The notes under the pieces: generated by a model | What the model saw: the letters and a program-made list of their open reading frames with translations, nothing else | Told to the model about the DNA's origin: nothing | Database searches by the model: none | Assembly (NCBI RefSeq): GCF_024347435.1 | Contig: NZ_AP025480.1 | Coordinates: 248,001-312,000 of the forward strand | DNA: 64,000 nucleotides | Direction of reading: 5' to 3' | DNA from: Vibrio cyclitrophicus | Lineage (GTDB): Bacteria; Pseudomonadota; Gammaproteobacteria; Enterobacterales; Vibrionaceae | Made by a program: the position numbers and the translations under genes | Shown here: positions 31,988 through 41,802 of the stretch, piece after piece | Position numbering within the stretch: the first letter of the stretch is position 1 | How the letters are laid out: the number at the start of each line of letters is the position of its first letter

Positions 31988-33013
31988 ATGGGTTCATCAT
32001 TAATTACAGGTATAGATATAAATCACCACAGCATCAAAGCCGTGGTACTAAAACCCGTTGGGGAGTCGTATGCCCTGGTGGGATACAAAGAGCTGCCGAT
32101 TTCGGACGACATTTTTACAGCTAACCATACTTTGGAGTATCAGAAAACTGTTAAGAAACTCAAAGAACTTAGGAAAGGGCTGCCTTTTGGAAGCCGCAAC
32201 GTCGCTATTTCGGTACCGGATAACACGGTGATCAGCAAAGTACTGCAAATAGAGAGCGAATTAGAAGATAGAGAAAAGGAGTTCTCGATCTATCAAACCT
32301 TTGCTCATCAATCTCCCTTTCCTATCGAGGAGCTGAGTTTAGATTTTGTAAAGCTAGAAGACAAACGATTTGGTAAAGGATCAACAAGCAGCTATCAAGT
32401 GTATGCGACTCGTAAAGAGGTGGTTGATAGCCGAGCTGACGCGCTAACGAAAGCAGGGTTTAAGCCCATCGTTGTCGACACTCAGGCCCATGGTTTACTC
32501 AACATTTGGCAATTGGCTTCGCATTTGTATCCAGAAAAAAAGAATTGGCTGTTGGTGGATGTTGGCGTTGATCAAACTTCATTAGGCATTATTCCCCAAG
32601 GTTCAGCGCCATTTTATAAAGATATTGCCTTTGGCATTCAAGATCTTTGCAGTACGGGTAACTCGATGGATATGGAGGGTGGGTTTAGTAACGTTGAGGA
32701 GAAGCATAAGTTTATTGTCAATTTGATTGAAAAACTCAAGCGTCAGTTACAGCTCTATTCATCGGTCAATGCGCTTCAACCTATCTCAGGAATTTGGCTA
32801 ATGGGCGAAGGAGCAAGTATGCCGATGGTCGTTGAAGAGTTAGAGCGACATTTTCAGTTAAGTTGTGAGTCTTTGAACCCCCTATCTTTGTTTGAGAATA
32901 AGGTCGCGAAAAAACGTCGATTACCCATGGATTGGCAACATTTTGGTATTGCAGCAGGCATGGCGATGAGTGGACTCAAGTGGCAGGGAGAAAAGCATGT
33001 TGCATCAAATTAA
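31988..33013 (+). CDS. pilM: PilM, actin-like type IV pilus assembly protein
   Basis: PilM is a cytoplasmic FtsA-like ATPase fold that links the pilus inner-membrane PilN/PilO to the assembly machinery. This 341-residue protein has TGIDINHHSIKAVVL at the start and LLVDVGVDQTSLGI in the second half, both typical of the actin-like nucleotide pocket. The ATG at 31988 follows AGGAG at 9-bp spacing. It overlaps the start of pilN by 17 bp. The five genes pilMNOPQ form one tight operon. Confidence 0.94.
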   Translation: MGSSLITGIDINHHSIKAVVLKPVGESYALVGYKELPISDDIFTANHTLEYQKTVKKLKELRKGLPFGSRNVAISVPDNTVISKVLQIESELEDREKEFSIYQTFAHQSPFPIEELSLDFVKLEDKRFGKGSTSSYQVYATRKEVVDSRADALTKAGFKPIVVDTQAHGLLNIWQLASHLYPEKKNWLLVDVGVDQTSLGIIPQGSAPFYKDIAFGIQDLCSTGNSMDMEGGFSNVEEKHKFIVNLIEKLKRQLQLYSSVNALQPISGIWLMGEGASMPMVVEELERHFQLSCESLNPLSLFENKVAKKRRLPMDWQHFGIAAGMAMSGLKWQGEKHVASN

Positions 33014-33611
33014 CCTGTTGTCGTGGCGTGATGAGATTCGCGCTCAGCATAAAAAGCGTTTCATTCATCTGGTCATTCTTGGCGTCATCATTGCGCTTGC
33101 CGGGCAATGGGCGGTGGGACACTATTTTCATGACCAACAAGCCAAGCAGCAAGCGCGCCTCAGTTATCTCGATAAGTACATCGCAGTGCTCGACCGACAA
33201 ATCCAGTCATTAAAAGTCGCAGAGCAAGAGCACAAAGCCATCCTTACACGACTTGCTGTCGTGGAGTCTTTACAGTTCGGGCGCAATAAAACCACCGACT
33301 TTATGAACCTGATGCCGGAGCTGATTCCTGAGGGCGTGTATGTCGACAAGATAAAGATGAATGGTCAGGAGATTGAAATGTCGGGCATCAGCGACAGCAC
33401 CGCTCGTCTAGCCACCATGTTGGACAACCTAGAACGTTCTGACTCTCTTAAAGAAGTTGAGATGCACTCTATTGTTCATAACCGTAAGCGCTTCAATAAA
33501 GAGTTTCAGAGCTTCAAGGTCTCTTTTGTGTTTAGCCCTGTTTCTTTAGAAAACACAACCGCAGAGGGCACAACTGCGAACATAAAAGAGAAGGGGGCGA
33601 ATCATGGCTAA
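32997..33611 (+). CDS. pilN: PilN, type IV pilus inner-membrane protein
   Basis: PilN has a short cytoplasmic N-terminus that binds PilM: INLLSWRDEIRAQHKKRF here matches the family INLLPWR motif. A single membrane helix (about 22-40), a coiled coil and a periplasmic ferredoxin-like domain follow. It is 204 residues from the ATG at 32997, which has GGGAG upstream. It overlaps pilM by 17 bp and pilO by 8 bp, which suggests translational coupling. Confidence 0.93.
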   Translation: MLHQINLLSWRDEIRAQHKKRFIHLVILGVIIALAGQWAVGHYFHDQQAKQQARLSYLDKYIAVLDRQIQSLKVAEQEHKAILTRLAVVESLQFGRNKTTDFMNLMPELIPEGVYVDKIKMNGQEIEMSGISDSTARLATMLDNLERSDSLKEVEMHSIVHNRKRFNKEFQSFKVSFVFSPVSLENTTAEGTTANIKEKGANHG

Positions 33612-34233
33612 CCTTCAAAATAGGATTAGTTGGCAAAATAGGATGAGCTTGCAAGATCTTGATGTTGATGAAATCACCGAATGGCCGTTACTGCCTCAAT
33701 TACTGGTGATTCTGTTGTTGATGGTGCTTATCCAAGGATTAGGGACTTGGCTCTATATTCTGCCTTTGGACGATGAGCTACAGAAAATGAAACAACAAGA
33801 GCAAACCTTAAAAGCGACCTTGAGAATAAAGGCCAATAAGGTTGCAGCCTTGCCTAAGTTGCAGAGTCAGTTAGATGAATTAACTAGCCGTTACGACTAC
33901 TTGTTAGAGCAACTACCGGTTCAAAAGGAGCTGGCCAGCATGTTGGCCTCAGTGAATGAACTTGGCTTGGATAACAAGCTGACGTTTACACGGATTGATT
34001 GGGGGCAGAAGCAAAACAAAGCGTTTCTGTATCGGTTACCTCTCAATATTGAGTTGACGGGTGACTACCATGAGATTGGTGATTTCTCGGCGGCCATCGC
34101 TAAGCTGCCACGAATTATTAGCTTTGATGATGTGAACTGGCAGCGAGTCAGTCAAGAAAGTAGCACGCTGCACTTTAGGGTTCGCGCTTATACCTACCAG
34201 TTTAAGTCGGAGGTGAATGATGAAACCCAGTAA
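33604..34233 (+). CDS. pilO: PilO, type IV pilus inner-membrane protein
   Basis: PilO pairs with PilN to form the periplasmic alignment subcomplex. The 209-residue protein has a cytoplasmic start, one membrane helix (LLPQLLVILLLMVLIQGLG, about 29-48), a coiled coil to about 100 and a C-terminal domain with LNIELTGDYHEIGDF. It overlaps pilN and pilP. Low sequence conservation is normal for this family, and gene order supports the call. Confidence 0.93.
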   Translation: MANLQNRISWQNRMSLQDLDVDEITEWPLLPQLLVILLLMVLIQGLGTWLYILPLDDELQKMKQQEQTLKATLRIKANKVAALPKLQSQLDELTSRYDYLLEQLPVQKELASMLASVNELGLDNKLTFTRIDWGQKQNKAFLYRLPLNIELTGDYHEIGDFSAAIAKLPRIISFDDVNWQRVSQESSTLHFRVRAYTYQFKSEVNDETQ

Positions 34234-34738
34234 CGCGCTTTATTCGATCTTGTTATTACTTTTATTGTCGGGCTGCAAAGCAAATGAGGATTCGTTAGAA
34301 GACTTTGTTGTGCAAGTTGAGGCCAAGGCGAGGAAAGAGGTGGAACAGCTTGTTCCTGCCTCTGAGTTTGCTGCTGCCACTTATCAACGCCGAGCTTTTC
34401 GTCCTCCTTTTGAACTTCCTCAGGAAGCTATTGTGCAGAATCAACCTCTGGTTAAAAAAAACTGTTGGCAGCCCAGTACTCGTGCTCGTAATGGAAAATT
34501 AGAAAAGTACCCGCTAAATCAGTTGCGTTTAAAAGGTGTAATGGGAAGTGACTCAAGTGTATTTGGCCTTGTGCAGACGCCTATAGGTAACGTTGTGAAT
34601 GTTAAGAAAGGTCAGTTCATCGGCTTAAACAATGGTCGAGTTACCAAGGTAACAAGCCAGTACGTTCTGATTAATGAAACTCTTCCAGATGGCTTAGGTT
34701 GTTGGCACAAGCGCAACGTTAGGCTGGCTCTGAAGTAA
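34220..34738 (+). CDS. pilP: PilP, type IV pilus lipoprotein
   Basis: PilP is an inner-membrane lipoprotein that connects PilN/PilO to the secretin PilQ. The sequence starts MKPSNALYSILLLLLLSGC, a clear lipoprotein signal with the lipobox LSGC. The C-terminal beta domain holds LRLKGVMG and the ending KRNVRLALK. Two ATGs are adjacent; I chose the second (34220) because GGAGG then lies 6 bp upstream, against 3 for the first. It overlaps pilO. Confidence 0.92.
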   Translation: MKPSNALYSILLLLLLSGCKANEDSLEDFVVQVEAKARKEVEQLVPASEFAAATYQRRAFRPPFELPQEAIVQNQPLVKKNCWQPSTRARNGKLEKYPLNQLRLKGVMGSDSSVFGLVQTPIGNVVNVKKGQFIGLNNGRVTKVTSQYVLINETLPDGLGCWHKRNVRLALK

Positions 34739-34773
34739 ACCAATGTCACATGATGTGGATATGAGATGTAACT

Positions 34774-36489
34774 ATGATTAAAGGAATAAGTGAGACAATG
34801 AACAGAGGGCTGCAAGGCATTGTGTTGTCGGTGGTGTTGTTTTTTACGGTGATGAGTCATGCAGAGACCTCCAACAAGCTGGAGAATATTGATTTCAGGG
34901 TCAACAAGGACAAAGAAGCGGTCATCATTATTGAACTGGCAACGACTACTGCGGTTGTCGATGTTCAGCGAGTGCAAGAAGGGTTGAGTATTGAACTGAT
35001 CAATACTGAGGTTGACGACGATAAACTGTACCTACTGGACGTAAAGGACTTTGCGACTTTAGTTGAGGGGATTGAAGTCTTTAGGGAGTTGCCGAGCACT
35101 CGGCTGTTGGCAAACATCTCCAATGACTACCAATATGAGTACAACCTCAAAGGACGTTTTATTGAGGTTGTTGTGAGTCAGCCTAAGATCGATGAAGCTG
35201 CGATTGAGAAAAGTATCTTAGAAAAAGAGGGCAAACTGATATCGATTAACTTCCAAGATATCCCGGTACGAAATGTCTTGCAGCTGATTGCCGATTACAA
35301 TGATTTCAATCTAGTCGTATCTGATTCGGTGGCAGGTAACCTAACTTTACGTTTAGATGGCGTACCTTGGCAGCAAGTTCTCGATATTATCTTGCAAGTT
35401 AAAGGCTTAGATAAACGTGTTGATGGCAACGTTATCTTGGTCGCACCGAAAGCGGAACTCGATCTTCGAGAGCAGCAAGCGCTCGAGAAATCGCGTTTAG
35501 AAGAGGAGTTGGGTGAACTCAAATCTGAAATCATCAAAATCAACTTTGCTAAAGCGACCGACATTGCCGACATGATTGGCGGTGAAGGTGCGGTGAGTAT
35601 GTTGTCTGATCGAGGTTCAATTACCATTGATGAACGAACCAACTCAATGCTCATTCGTGAGTTGGAAGAAAACATTGCGGTGATCCGAGGCATCATTGAA
35701 TCGCTAGATATTCCGGTGAAGCAAGTTCAGATAGAGGCGCGCATCGTAACTGTCACCGAGGGTAACCTGGATGAGCTTGGTGTGCGCTGGGGCGTTTCCT
35801 CAAACAACGGAAGCTTCACCGTTGGCGGTTCAATTGAAGGCAACCACCCATCGCAAATTACGCCGTATGACGATAATGGTGGGAATAGTGCGATTGATGA
35901 TTATCTCAACGTCAATTTAGGGGCAACATCGCCGAACGCATCGAGTATTGCGTTTCAGGTTGCTAAGTTGGGTTCGGATACGCTGCTCGATCTTGAATTA
36001 TCAGCGCTACAACAAGAATCTAAAGCCGAAATAATTTCGAGCCCACGCTTAATCACCACCAATAAAAAACCGGCTTATATTGAGCAAGGTACGGAAATTC
36101 CTTATTTGGAGTCCTCTTCAAGTGGTGCAACGTCGGTCGCATTTAAGAAAGCGGTATTAAGTTTGAAGGTGACACCGCAGATCACGCCAGATAACCGCTT
36201 AGTGTTGGACTTGAGTGTGACTCAAGATAGACCTGGGCAGGTAGTGAAAACAGGAACGGGCGAAGCAGTGGCCATTGATACTCAACGAATAGGAACGCAA
36301 GTGCTTGTTAATAATGGTGAAACAGTCGTACTTGGCGGGATTTTTCAACATAGTGTCAGCAGTACTGTCGACAAAGTTCCGCTGTTGGGCGACCTGCCAG
36401 TTTTAGGCGCATTGTTCCGTCGCAGCTATGAAAATGTAGGCAAAAGTGAACTGCTTATTTTTGTTACACCTAAAGTTGTGATTCAGTAA
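34774..36489 (+). CDS. pilQ: PilQ, type IV pilus secretin
   Basis: PilQ is the outer-membrane pore through which type IV pili extend. The 571-residue protein has a signal peptide ending at SHA, an AMIN-like N-terminal domain, an STN/N0 segment (ISINFQDIPVRNVLQLIADY), an N1 segment, and the secretin core with LELSALQQESKAEIISSPRL and VLGGIF. A second ATG at 34798 gives a more standard signal peptide (MNRGLQGIVLSVV), and the choice is uncertain. It is last in pilMNOPQ. Pili of this system act in attachment and, in V. cholerae, DNA uptake on chitin. Confidence 0.95.
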   Translation: MIKGISETMNRGLQGIVLSVVLFFTVMSHAETSNKLENIDFRVNKDKEAVIIIELATTTAVVDVQRVQEGLSIELINTEVDDDKLYLLDVKDFATLVEGIEVFRELPSTRLLANISNDYQYEYNLKGRFIEVVVSQPKIDEAAIEKSILEKEGKLISINFQDIPVRNVLQLIADYNDFNLVVSDSVAGNLTLRLDGVPWQQVLDIILQVKGLDKRVDGNVILVAPKAELDLREQQALEKSRLEEELGELKSEIIKINFAKATDIADMIGGEGAVSMLSDRGSITIDERTNSMLIRELEENIAVIRGIIESLDIPVKQVQIEARIVTVTEGNLDELGVRWGVSSNNGSFTVGGSIEGNHPSQITPYDDNGGNSAIDDYLNVNLGATSPNASSIAFQVAKLGSDTLLDLELSALQQESKAEIISSPRLITTNKKPAYIEQGTEIPYLESSSSGATSVAFKKAVLSLKVTPQITPDNRLVLDLSVTQDRPGQVVKTGTGEAVAIDTQRIGTQVLVNNGETVVLGGIFQHSVSSTVDKVPLLGDLPVLGALFRRSYENVGKSELLIFVTPKVVIQ

Positions 36490-36521
36490 TGAACAATTAG
36501 ATTAAAAATAAAGTTGCATTA

Positions 36522-36584
36522 GTGGCACCTAACCTTGATAATTTCGGGTCTTATCACGAATTATCTGTGAGGAATCGGTGCCAC
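36522..36584 (+). other. Nested inverted repeats between pilQ and aroK
   Basis: Outer arms GTGGCACC (36522-36529) and GGTGCCAC (36577-36584) enclose inner arms GATAATTTCG (36537-36546) and CGAATTATC (36557-36565), which pair with one bulged T. The transcript could fold into one long, interrupted hairpin. No T-run follows, so it is not a standard terminator. A further repeat CAGTAC-TT-GTACTG lies at about 36599-36612. Confidence 0.6.
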
Positions 36585-36665
36585 GGGCCTTTTAATTTCA
36601 GTACTTGTACTGACCTACCTTGTGGCGATGTCATTGAATTAACGTTGTAAATTACTGCTAAAAAC

Positions 36666-37184
36666 ATGGCTGAGAAACGCAATATTTTTCTTGTTGGCCC
36701 AATGGGCGCCGGCAAAAGTACAATTGGTAGACACCTAGCTTCCCAACTTCATATGGAGTTTTTAGACTCCGACACTGTGATCGAAGAGCGCACTGGCGCA
36801 GACATCGCATGGGTTTTTGATGTTGAGGGCGAAGATGGTTTCCGTAAGCGCGAAGAATCTGTAATCAACGATCTGACAGAAGAACAAGGTATTGTTCTTG
36901 CGACAGGTGGTGGTTCAGTGCTGAGCAAAGAAAACCGTAACCGTCTATCTGCACGAGGCATTGTTGTATACCTAGAGACAACAATTGAAAAGCAACTTGC
37001 TCGCACTAACCGCGACAAGAAACGCCCTCTACTTCAAACAGACAACCCGCGTGATGTGCTAGAAGATCTAGCTGTATCTCGCAACGCACTATACGAAGAA
37101 GTGGCGGACTACACAGTTCGTACTGACGACCAAAGTGCAAAAGTGGTAGCCAACCAGATCGTAAAAATGCTAGAAGAACGTTAA
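36666..37184 (+). CDS. aroK: AroK, shikimate kinase I
   Basis: AroK phosphorylates shikimate in aromatic amino-acid synthesis. The 172-residue P-loop kinase has [12 protein letters not shown] near residue 12, [11 protein letters not shown], and the GGGSVLS and RPLL elements. It starts the block aroK-aroB-damX-dam-rpe-gph-trpS found in E. coli. The start codon has no clear ribosome-binding site (AAAAAC precedes it), but the reading [14 protein letters not shown] is family-typical. Confidence 0.97.
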   Translation: MAEKRNIFLVGPMGAGKSTIGRHLASQLHMEFLDSDTVIEERTGADIAWVFDVEGEDGFRKREESVINDLTEEQGIVLATGGGSVLSKENRNRLSARGIVVYLETTIEKQLARTNRDKKRPLLQTDNPRDVLEDLAVSRNALYEEVADYTVRTDDQSAKVVANQIVKMLEER

Positions 37185-37208
37185 GTTCATTTTTCGGAGA
37201 GCAAACCC

Positions 37209-38297
37209 ATGGAACGGATTACGGTCAATCTAGCTGAGCGTAGCTACCCTATCTCTATTGGCGCCGGGTTATTTGAAGACCCGGCGTACCTTTCTTTTTT
37301 ATCAGGCAAACAGAAAGTTGTTGTTATCAGTAATGTAACAGTAGCGCCCCTTTATGCTGATAAAATTTTATCGTTATTGGATCAAGTTGGTTGTCAGACT
37401 TCTCTTTTAGAGTTGCCAGACGGCGAGCAGTATAAAACCCTTGAAACATTCAATTCAGTGATGAGCTACATGCTTGAAGGAAATTACAGCCGCGATGTGG
37501 TGGTAATTGCTTTGGGTGGTGGTGTTATCGGTGATTTGGTCGGTTTTGCTGCTTCTTGTTACCAACGCGGTATTGATTTCATTCAAATCCCGACGACACT
37601 TCTTTCTCAAGTGGATTCTTCTGTAGGCGGTAAAACTGCAGTGAACCATCCTCTTGGTAAGAACATGATCGGCGCTTTTTACCAACCAAAATCTGTCATC
37701 ATCGATACTAACTGTTTAGCCACACTTCCTGAGCGTGAATTTGCAGCGGGTATTGCTGAGGTCATTAAATACGGCATCATTTATGATGAAGCTTTCTTTG
37801 ATTGGTTGGAACTGAATCTAGAGAAACTTTATCAACTTGATGAACAAGCACTGATCACTGCTATTGCTCGTTGTTGTGCAATTAAAGCTGAAGTGGTTGC
37901 TATCGATGAAAAAGAGTCAGGAATCAGAGCGTTATTGAACCTAGGTCATACATTTGGTCATGCGATCGAAGCTGAACTAGGCTATGGTAATTGGCTACAT
38001 GGTGAAGCTGTGTCTTCAGGTACTGTAATGGCAGCGAAAACTGCTCAATTACAGGGGCTGATTTCTCAGCAGCAACTTGAGCGAATTATTTCTATACTCA
38101 AGAATGCGAAACTGCCAATCCATACGCCAGAAAGCATGTCTTTTGAAGACTTTATGAAGCATATGATGCGAGATAAAAAAGTGCTGTCTGGTCAGTTACG
38201 TCTGGTATTGCCAACAAGTATTGGTACTGCTGAAGTGGTTGCTGATGTGCCTCAGGACATCATTAAACAAGCGATTGATTTCTGCCGTACTCTTTAA
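37209..38297 (+). CDS. aroB: AroB, 3-dehydroquinate synthase
   Basis: AroB converts DAHP to 3-dehydroquinate, using NAD and a divalent metal. The 362-residue protein has [26 protein letters not shown], the [22 protein letters not shown] segment, and metal-binding His residues in [11 protein letters not shown] and LHGEAV. It starts 24 bp after aroK with a GGAGAG site. Confidence 0.98.
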   Translation: MERITVNLAERSYPISIGAGLFEDPAYLSFLSGKQKVVVISNVTVAPLYADKILSLLDQVGCQTSLLELPDGEQYKTLETFNSVMSYMLEGNYSRDVVVIALGGGVIGDLVGFAASCYQRGIDFIQIPTTLLSQVDSSVGGKTAVNHPLGKNMIGAFYQPKSVIIDTNCLATLPEREFAAGIAEVIKYGIIYDEAFFDWLELNLEKLYQLDEQALITAIARCCAIKAEVVAIDEKESGIRALLNLGHTFGHAIEAELGYGNWLHGEAVSSGTVMAAKTAQLQGLISQQQLERIISILKNAKLPIHTPESMSFEDFMKHMMRDKKVLSGQLRLVLPTSIGTAEVVADVPQDIIKQAIDFCRTL

Positions 38298-38377
38298 ATT
38301 TGGTTGTGATGTTGCCTAGCTAAACCCTAGGCAACTGAAGCGTTTTACTGATCGGTCTTATTCAGTAGGGATCCCCA

Positions 38378-39895
38378 ATGAGTTTGGCTCATGAATTAAG
38401 AGTATTGGAGTTAGAGTCTCAAGTTGAGCTACTAGAACGCTTACAACTTTTGACGAACTTTGGTTCAAACCTTGTGACGGTAGCTGGTAAAGCTGGCTCT
38501 GGCCGTTCTTGGTTAGCTCAGCGTTATCTTGAAGCGTGGTCCACAGAAAAAAATCAGTGTTTACTGCTTTGCCATCCGAGCCAAGATGATCAACAACATC
38601 GAGCGCTTATTCTTAGCCAAATTGTTTCTGATCCACTGTTTAACCAACATGATTCCTTGTCAGATAGCCTTACTAGGTTACTTGACGGAGACTCGTGCAA
38701 TGTGGTTATTGTTGTTGATGATGCCCACCGACTCTCAGAGCTATTAGTATCCGAATTATGGATGTTGGTACTTGAGGCTCAATCAAACCCTCAATGGACG
38801 ATCAATATCGTTCTCTTTTCGGAAAGTGGCCACTTAGATACGTTATTAACACGTCTGAGTTACGGTCAGCAACACAAGCCTATCGATCTCGAGATCGATG
38901 ACCTTTCACAATCAGAGGCTGAACATTTCTTTGAATCTCTGGTGATTCGATATGTAGATGATGAGTCTGAAAATCGCGTGCGACGTGCGTTTAATAAAGC
39001 ACAACCTCTGCCCGGTGAGTTAATGGCTTTAGGAGAATTGAAAGTGGAAAAAAGGATTATTATTCGCTCAATTATTGGCTCGCCCATCAACATTGCAATA
39101 GTGGTGGCCTTGATGTTGGTTTTAATTGGTGGTGGTTATTGGTGGATGTTCAGTCAACCAACCCCTGACGATAAAGCGCAATCTCTTATTGCTCCCATTG
39201 AACAGACAGCTATCCCAACCTTTGAAGTGGAAAGTGGTTCCGAACAGGTTGGAGTCGACGGAGCGCTAAGTGCTGAAGCCGAAACTGACATGAGCTACCA
39301 AGGTGCTGATGATGATAGTTCATCTCTGCCACCAACCGTTGTTGAAGATACCGCTAGTGTTGGAGAGGTGGAGCAAGATCAGCAACGTGTCGTGATTACC
39401 TCTGATGTGGTTGATGCTCTACTTGACGATAAACCGGAGAGTGCCGATACCAGTGTGATTGATGCTGTTGTTGAAGAAAACACAGGTGACCCGGTTAGTC
39501 CACAGCCAGAATCAGAAAAGGTAGAGTCACAGCCTTCGATCGATGAAGAGTTAGACCTAACAAATTCAAATCCTCCGACGAAAAAGATCACTTTCTCATT
39601 TGCTCGCGAAGAGTTACAAGCTATCTCTCCACGAGCTTATACTCTGCAGTTGAGTGCCATGACGTCATTAGAAGACGTTCAGTCTTTTATTGAAGAATAT
39701 GAAGTCGAAGACAAGGTTCGTATCTATCCAACACTTCGTAATGACACCAAGTGGTTTATTATTACTTATCAAGATTATCCAACGATTCAAGTAGCTCGGG
39801 ACGCGGTAAGTGCATTATCAAAACCACTTCAACAGTTGGAACCTTGGGCAAAATCGATGAATCAAGTGCATCGAGAGATAGAACGTGCGAAATAA
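38378..39895 (+). CDS. damX: DamX, cell-division protein with AAA-like and SPOR domains
   Basis: DamX is an inner-membrane protein of the septal ring. The 505-residue sequence has a cytoplasmic ATPase-like domain with VAGKAGSGRSW (Walker A-like), a membrane helix (about 232-252), a long acidic periplasmic linker rich in Asp, Glu and Ser, and a C-terminal SPOR domain starting at YTLQLSAMTS. Weak conservation of the linker is normal. It lies between aroB and dam, as in E. coli. Confidence 0.93.
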   Translation: MSLAHELRVLELESQVELLERLQLLTNFGSNLVTVAGKAGSGRSWLAQRYLEAWSTEKNQCLLLCHPSQDDQQHRALILSQIVSDPLFNQHDSLSDSLTRLLDGDSCNVVIVVDDAHRLSELLVSELWMLVLEAQSNPQWTINIVLFSESGHLDTLLTRLSYGQQHKPIDLEIDDLSQSEAEHFFESLVIRYVDDESENRVRRAFNKAQPLPGELMALGELKVEKRIIIRSIIGSPINIAIVVALMLVLIGGGYWWMFSQPTPDDKAQSLIAPIEQTAIPTFEVESGSEQVGVDGALSAEAETDMSYQGADDDSSSLPPTVVEDTASVGEVEQDQQRVVITSDVVDALLDDKPESADTSVIDAVVEENTGDPVSPQPESEKVESQPSIDEELDLTNSNPPTKKITFSFAREELQAISPRAYTLQLSAMTSLEDVQSFIEEYEVEDKVRIYPTLRNDTKWFIITYQDYPTIQVARDAVSALSKPLQQLEPWAKSMNQVHREIERAK

Positions 39896-39964
39896 CCCTG
39901 AGCTTAGCCTCAAAATATGTTACATTCCGCAGCCTTATTTTTGAGTTGATAGATAGAGCAGTAA

Positions 39965-40810
39965 ATGAAAAAGCAGCGTGCCTTTCTAAAATGGGCTGGT
40001 GGTAAATATGGCCTAGTTGAAGACATCCAACGTCACCTGCCACCTGCTCGTAAATTGGTAGAACCGTTTGTCGGTGCTGGTTCAGTATTTTTGAACACTG
40101 ATTTTGAGCAGTACCTACTAGCCGATATCAATCCCGACCTTATCAACCTATATAACCTACTGAAAACCGACCCTGAAACGTACATCACTGAAGCAAAGCG
40201 TTGGTTCTGCCCTGAGAACAACCGCAAAGAAGTCTTTCTAGATATTCGAGCTCAGTTCAACGGTACAGATAACATCATGTATCGCTCGCTTGCTTTCTTG
40301 TATATGAACCGATTTGGCTTCAATGGCTTGTGTCGTTACAACAAGAAGGGCGGCTTTAACGTTCCGTTCGGTTCTTACAAAAAACCTTACTTCCCAGAAG
40401 CCGAGCTGGAGTTTTTTGCTGAGAAAGCGAAAAAAGCCACTTTCGTCTGTGAGGGATACCATGAAACCTTTAGCCGCGCCCGTAAAGGCTGCGTGGTTTA
40501 TTGTGATCCCCCATACGCACCGTTGTCGAACACGGCTAACTTTACCTCTTATGCAGGTAATGGCTTCAGCTTAGATGATCAAGCGGCCTTGGCTGACGTT
40601 GCTGAAAGAGCAGCAATGGAGCGCGGTATTCCCGTTTTGATATCTAACCACGATACGACGTTAACACGTCGCTTATATCACGGGGCGGAGTTGAACGTGG
40701 TTAAGGTGAAACGCACCATCAGCCGTAATGGCGCGGGGCGTAATAAAGTTGATGAGCTACTGGCGCTTTTCCATAAAGAGAAAAACCAGCAACACGCATC
40801 TGCGGAATAG
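39965..40810 (+). CDS. dam: Dam, GATC adenine-N6 methyltransferase
   Basis: Dam methylates GATC for mismatch repair and replication timing. In vibrios it is needed for chromosome II replication. The 281-residue protein has FLKWAGGK at the start (S-adenosylmethionine binding), VEPFVGAGSVF, catalytic DPPY at 181-184, and SNHDT. No restriction enzyme gene is near, consistent with an orphan methylase. It is part of the aroK-trpS block. Confidence 0.98.
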   Translation: MKKQRAFLKWAGGKYGLVEDIQRHLPPARKLVEPFVGAGSVFLNTDFEQYLLADINPDLINLYNLLKTDPETYITEAKRWFCPENNRKEVFLDIRAQFNGTDNIMYRSLAFLYMNRFGFNGLCRYNKKGGFNVPFGSYKKPYFPEAELEFFAEKAKKATFVCEGYHETFSRARKGCVVYCDPPYAPLSNTANFTSYAGNGFSLDDQAALADVAERAAMERGIPVLISNHDTTLTRRLYHGAELNVVKVKRTISRNGAGRNKVDELLALFHKEKNQQHASAE

Positions 40811-41010
40811 TACTGGTCAGAATAACCGCCAAACTCATTAAATTGAGTGACCAACGGATACTTTCTTAAACTAATCTTTCGAACCGCTAGGATCTGCTTA
40901 GGTGCTTAGGTAGAATTACGCCCTAAATAGCTTGTGTGTCTGTGTTTCTTTTGTGAACCAGTCATAGAGGCAGTGACGCCCGCATTTTACTCACTCTTAA
41001 GAGGTCAGGT

Positions 41011-41685
41011 ATGAAAGATTTTCTAATCGCTCCATCTATTTTGTCTGCAGATTTTGCTCGTCTTGGTGAAGACGTAGAAAAAGTACTCGCAGCCGGTGCC
41101 GACGTTGTGCACTTTGATGTGATGGATAACCACTACGTACCTAACCTGACTTTTGGCGCGCCTATTTGTAAAGCACTGCGTGACTACGGTATTACTGCTC
41201 CTATCGATGTTCACCTAATGGTGAAGCCAGTAGACAGCATCGTACCTGAGTTCGCTAAAGCTGGCGCATCAATGATTACCTTCCACGTTGAAGCATCAGA
41301 GCACATAGATCGTACTCTACAGCTGATCAAAGAACACGGCTGTAAAGCAGGTGTTGTTCTAAACCCGGCAACACCGTTGTCTTGCTTAGATTACATCCTG
41401 GACAAAGTAGACATGATTCTACTGATGTCTGTGAACCCTGGCTTTGGCGGTCAATCTTTCATTCCACACACTCTTGATAAGCTGCGTGCTGTTCGTAAAC
41501 TCATTGATGAGTCAGGCCGCGATATCCGCCTTGAGATTGATGGTGGCGTGAAAGTGGATAACATCCGTGAAATTGCAGAAGCGGGCGCTGATATGTTCGT
41601 TGCTGGCTCAGCAATCTTCAATCAACCGGATTACAAAGAAGTGATTGATGAGATGCGAGCAGAGCTTGCAAAAGTTAACGCATAA
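41011..41685 (+). CDS. rpe: Rpe, ribulose-phosphate 3-epimerase
   Basis: Rpe interconverts ribulose 5-phosphate and xylulose 5-phosphate in the pentose phosphate pathway. The 224-residue TIM barrel has [24 protein letters not shown] with metal-binding His and Asp, [13 protein letters not shown], and EIDGGV. It starts 200 bp after dam behind AAGAGGT and ends at a strong terminator. Confidence 0.98.
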   Translation: MKDFLIAPSILSADFARLGEDVEKVLAAGADVVHFDVMDNHYVPNLTFGAPICKALRDYGITAPIDVHLMVKPVDSIVPEFAKAGASMITFHVEASEHIDRTLQLIKEHGCKAGVVLNPATPLSCLDYILDKVDMILLMSVNPGFGGQSFIPHTLDKLRAVRKLIDESGRDIRLEIDGGVKVDNIREIAEAGADMFVAGSAIFNQPDYKEVIDEMRAELAKVNA

Positions 41686-41728
41686 AAGTAGAACTAGGGT
41701 CTGTTGACCCAAACTAAAAATTTAGAAT

Positions 41729-41753
41729 AAGGGGCTAATTAGCCCCTTTTTTA
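41729..41753 (+). terminator. Terminator after rpe
   Basis: AAGGGGCTAATTAGCCCCTT is fully palindromic and is followed by TTTT. It separates rpe from gph, unlike an uninterrupted operon. Confidence 0.92.
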
Positions 41754-41802
41754 CGTCTTGTAGCTCAACCTGTAAGACGAACATAATAAATAGGAAAGTA
41801 AG

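Noticed and set aside
34612..34977. 121-codon minus-strand frame across pilP-pilQ
   Set aside because: Antisense to two well-supported pil genes and lacks motifs.
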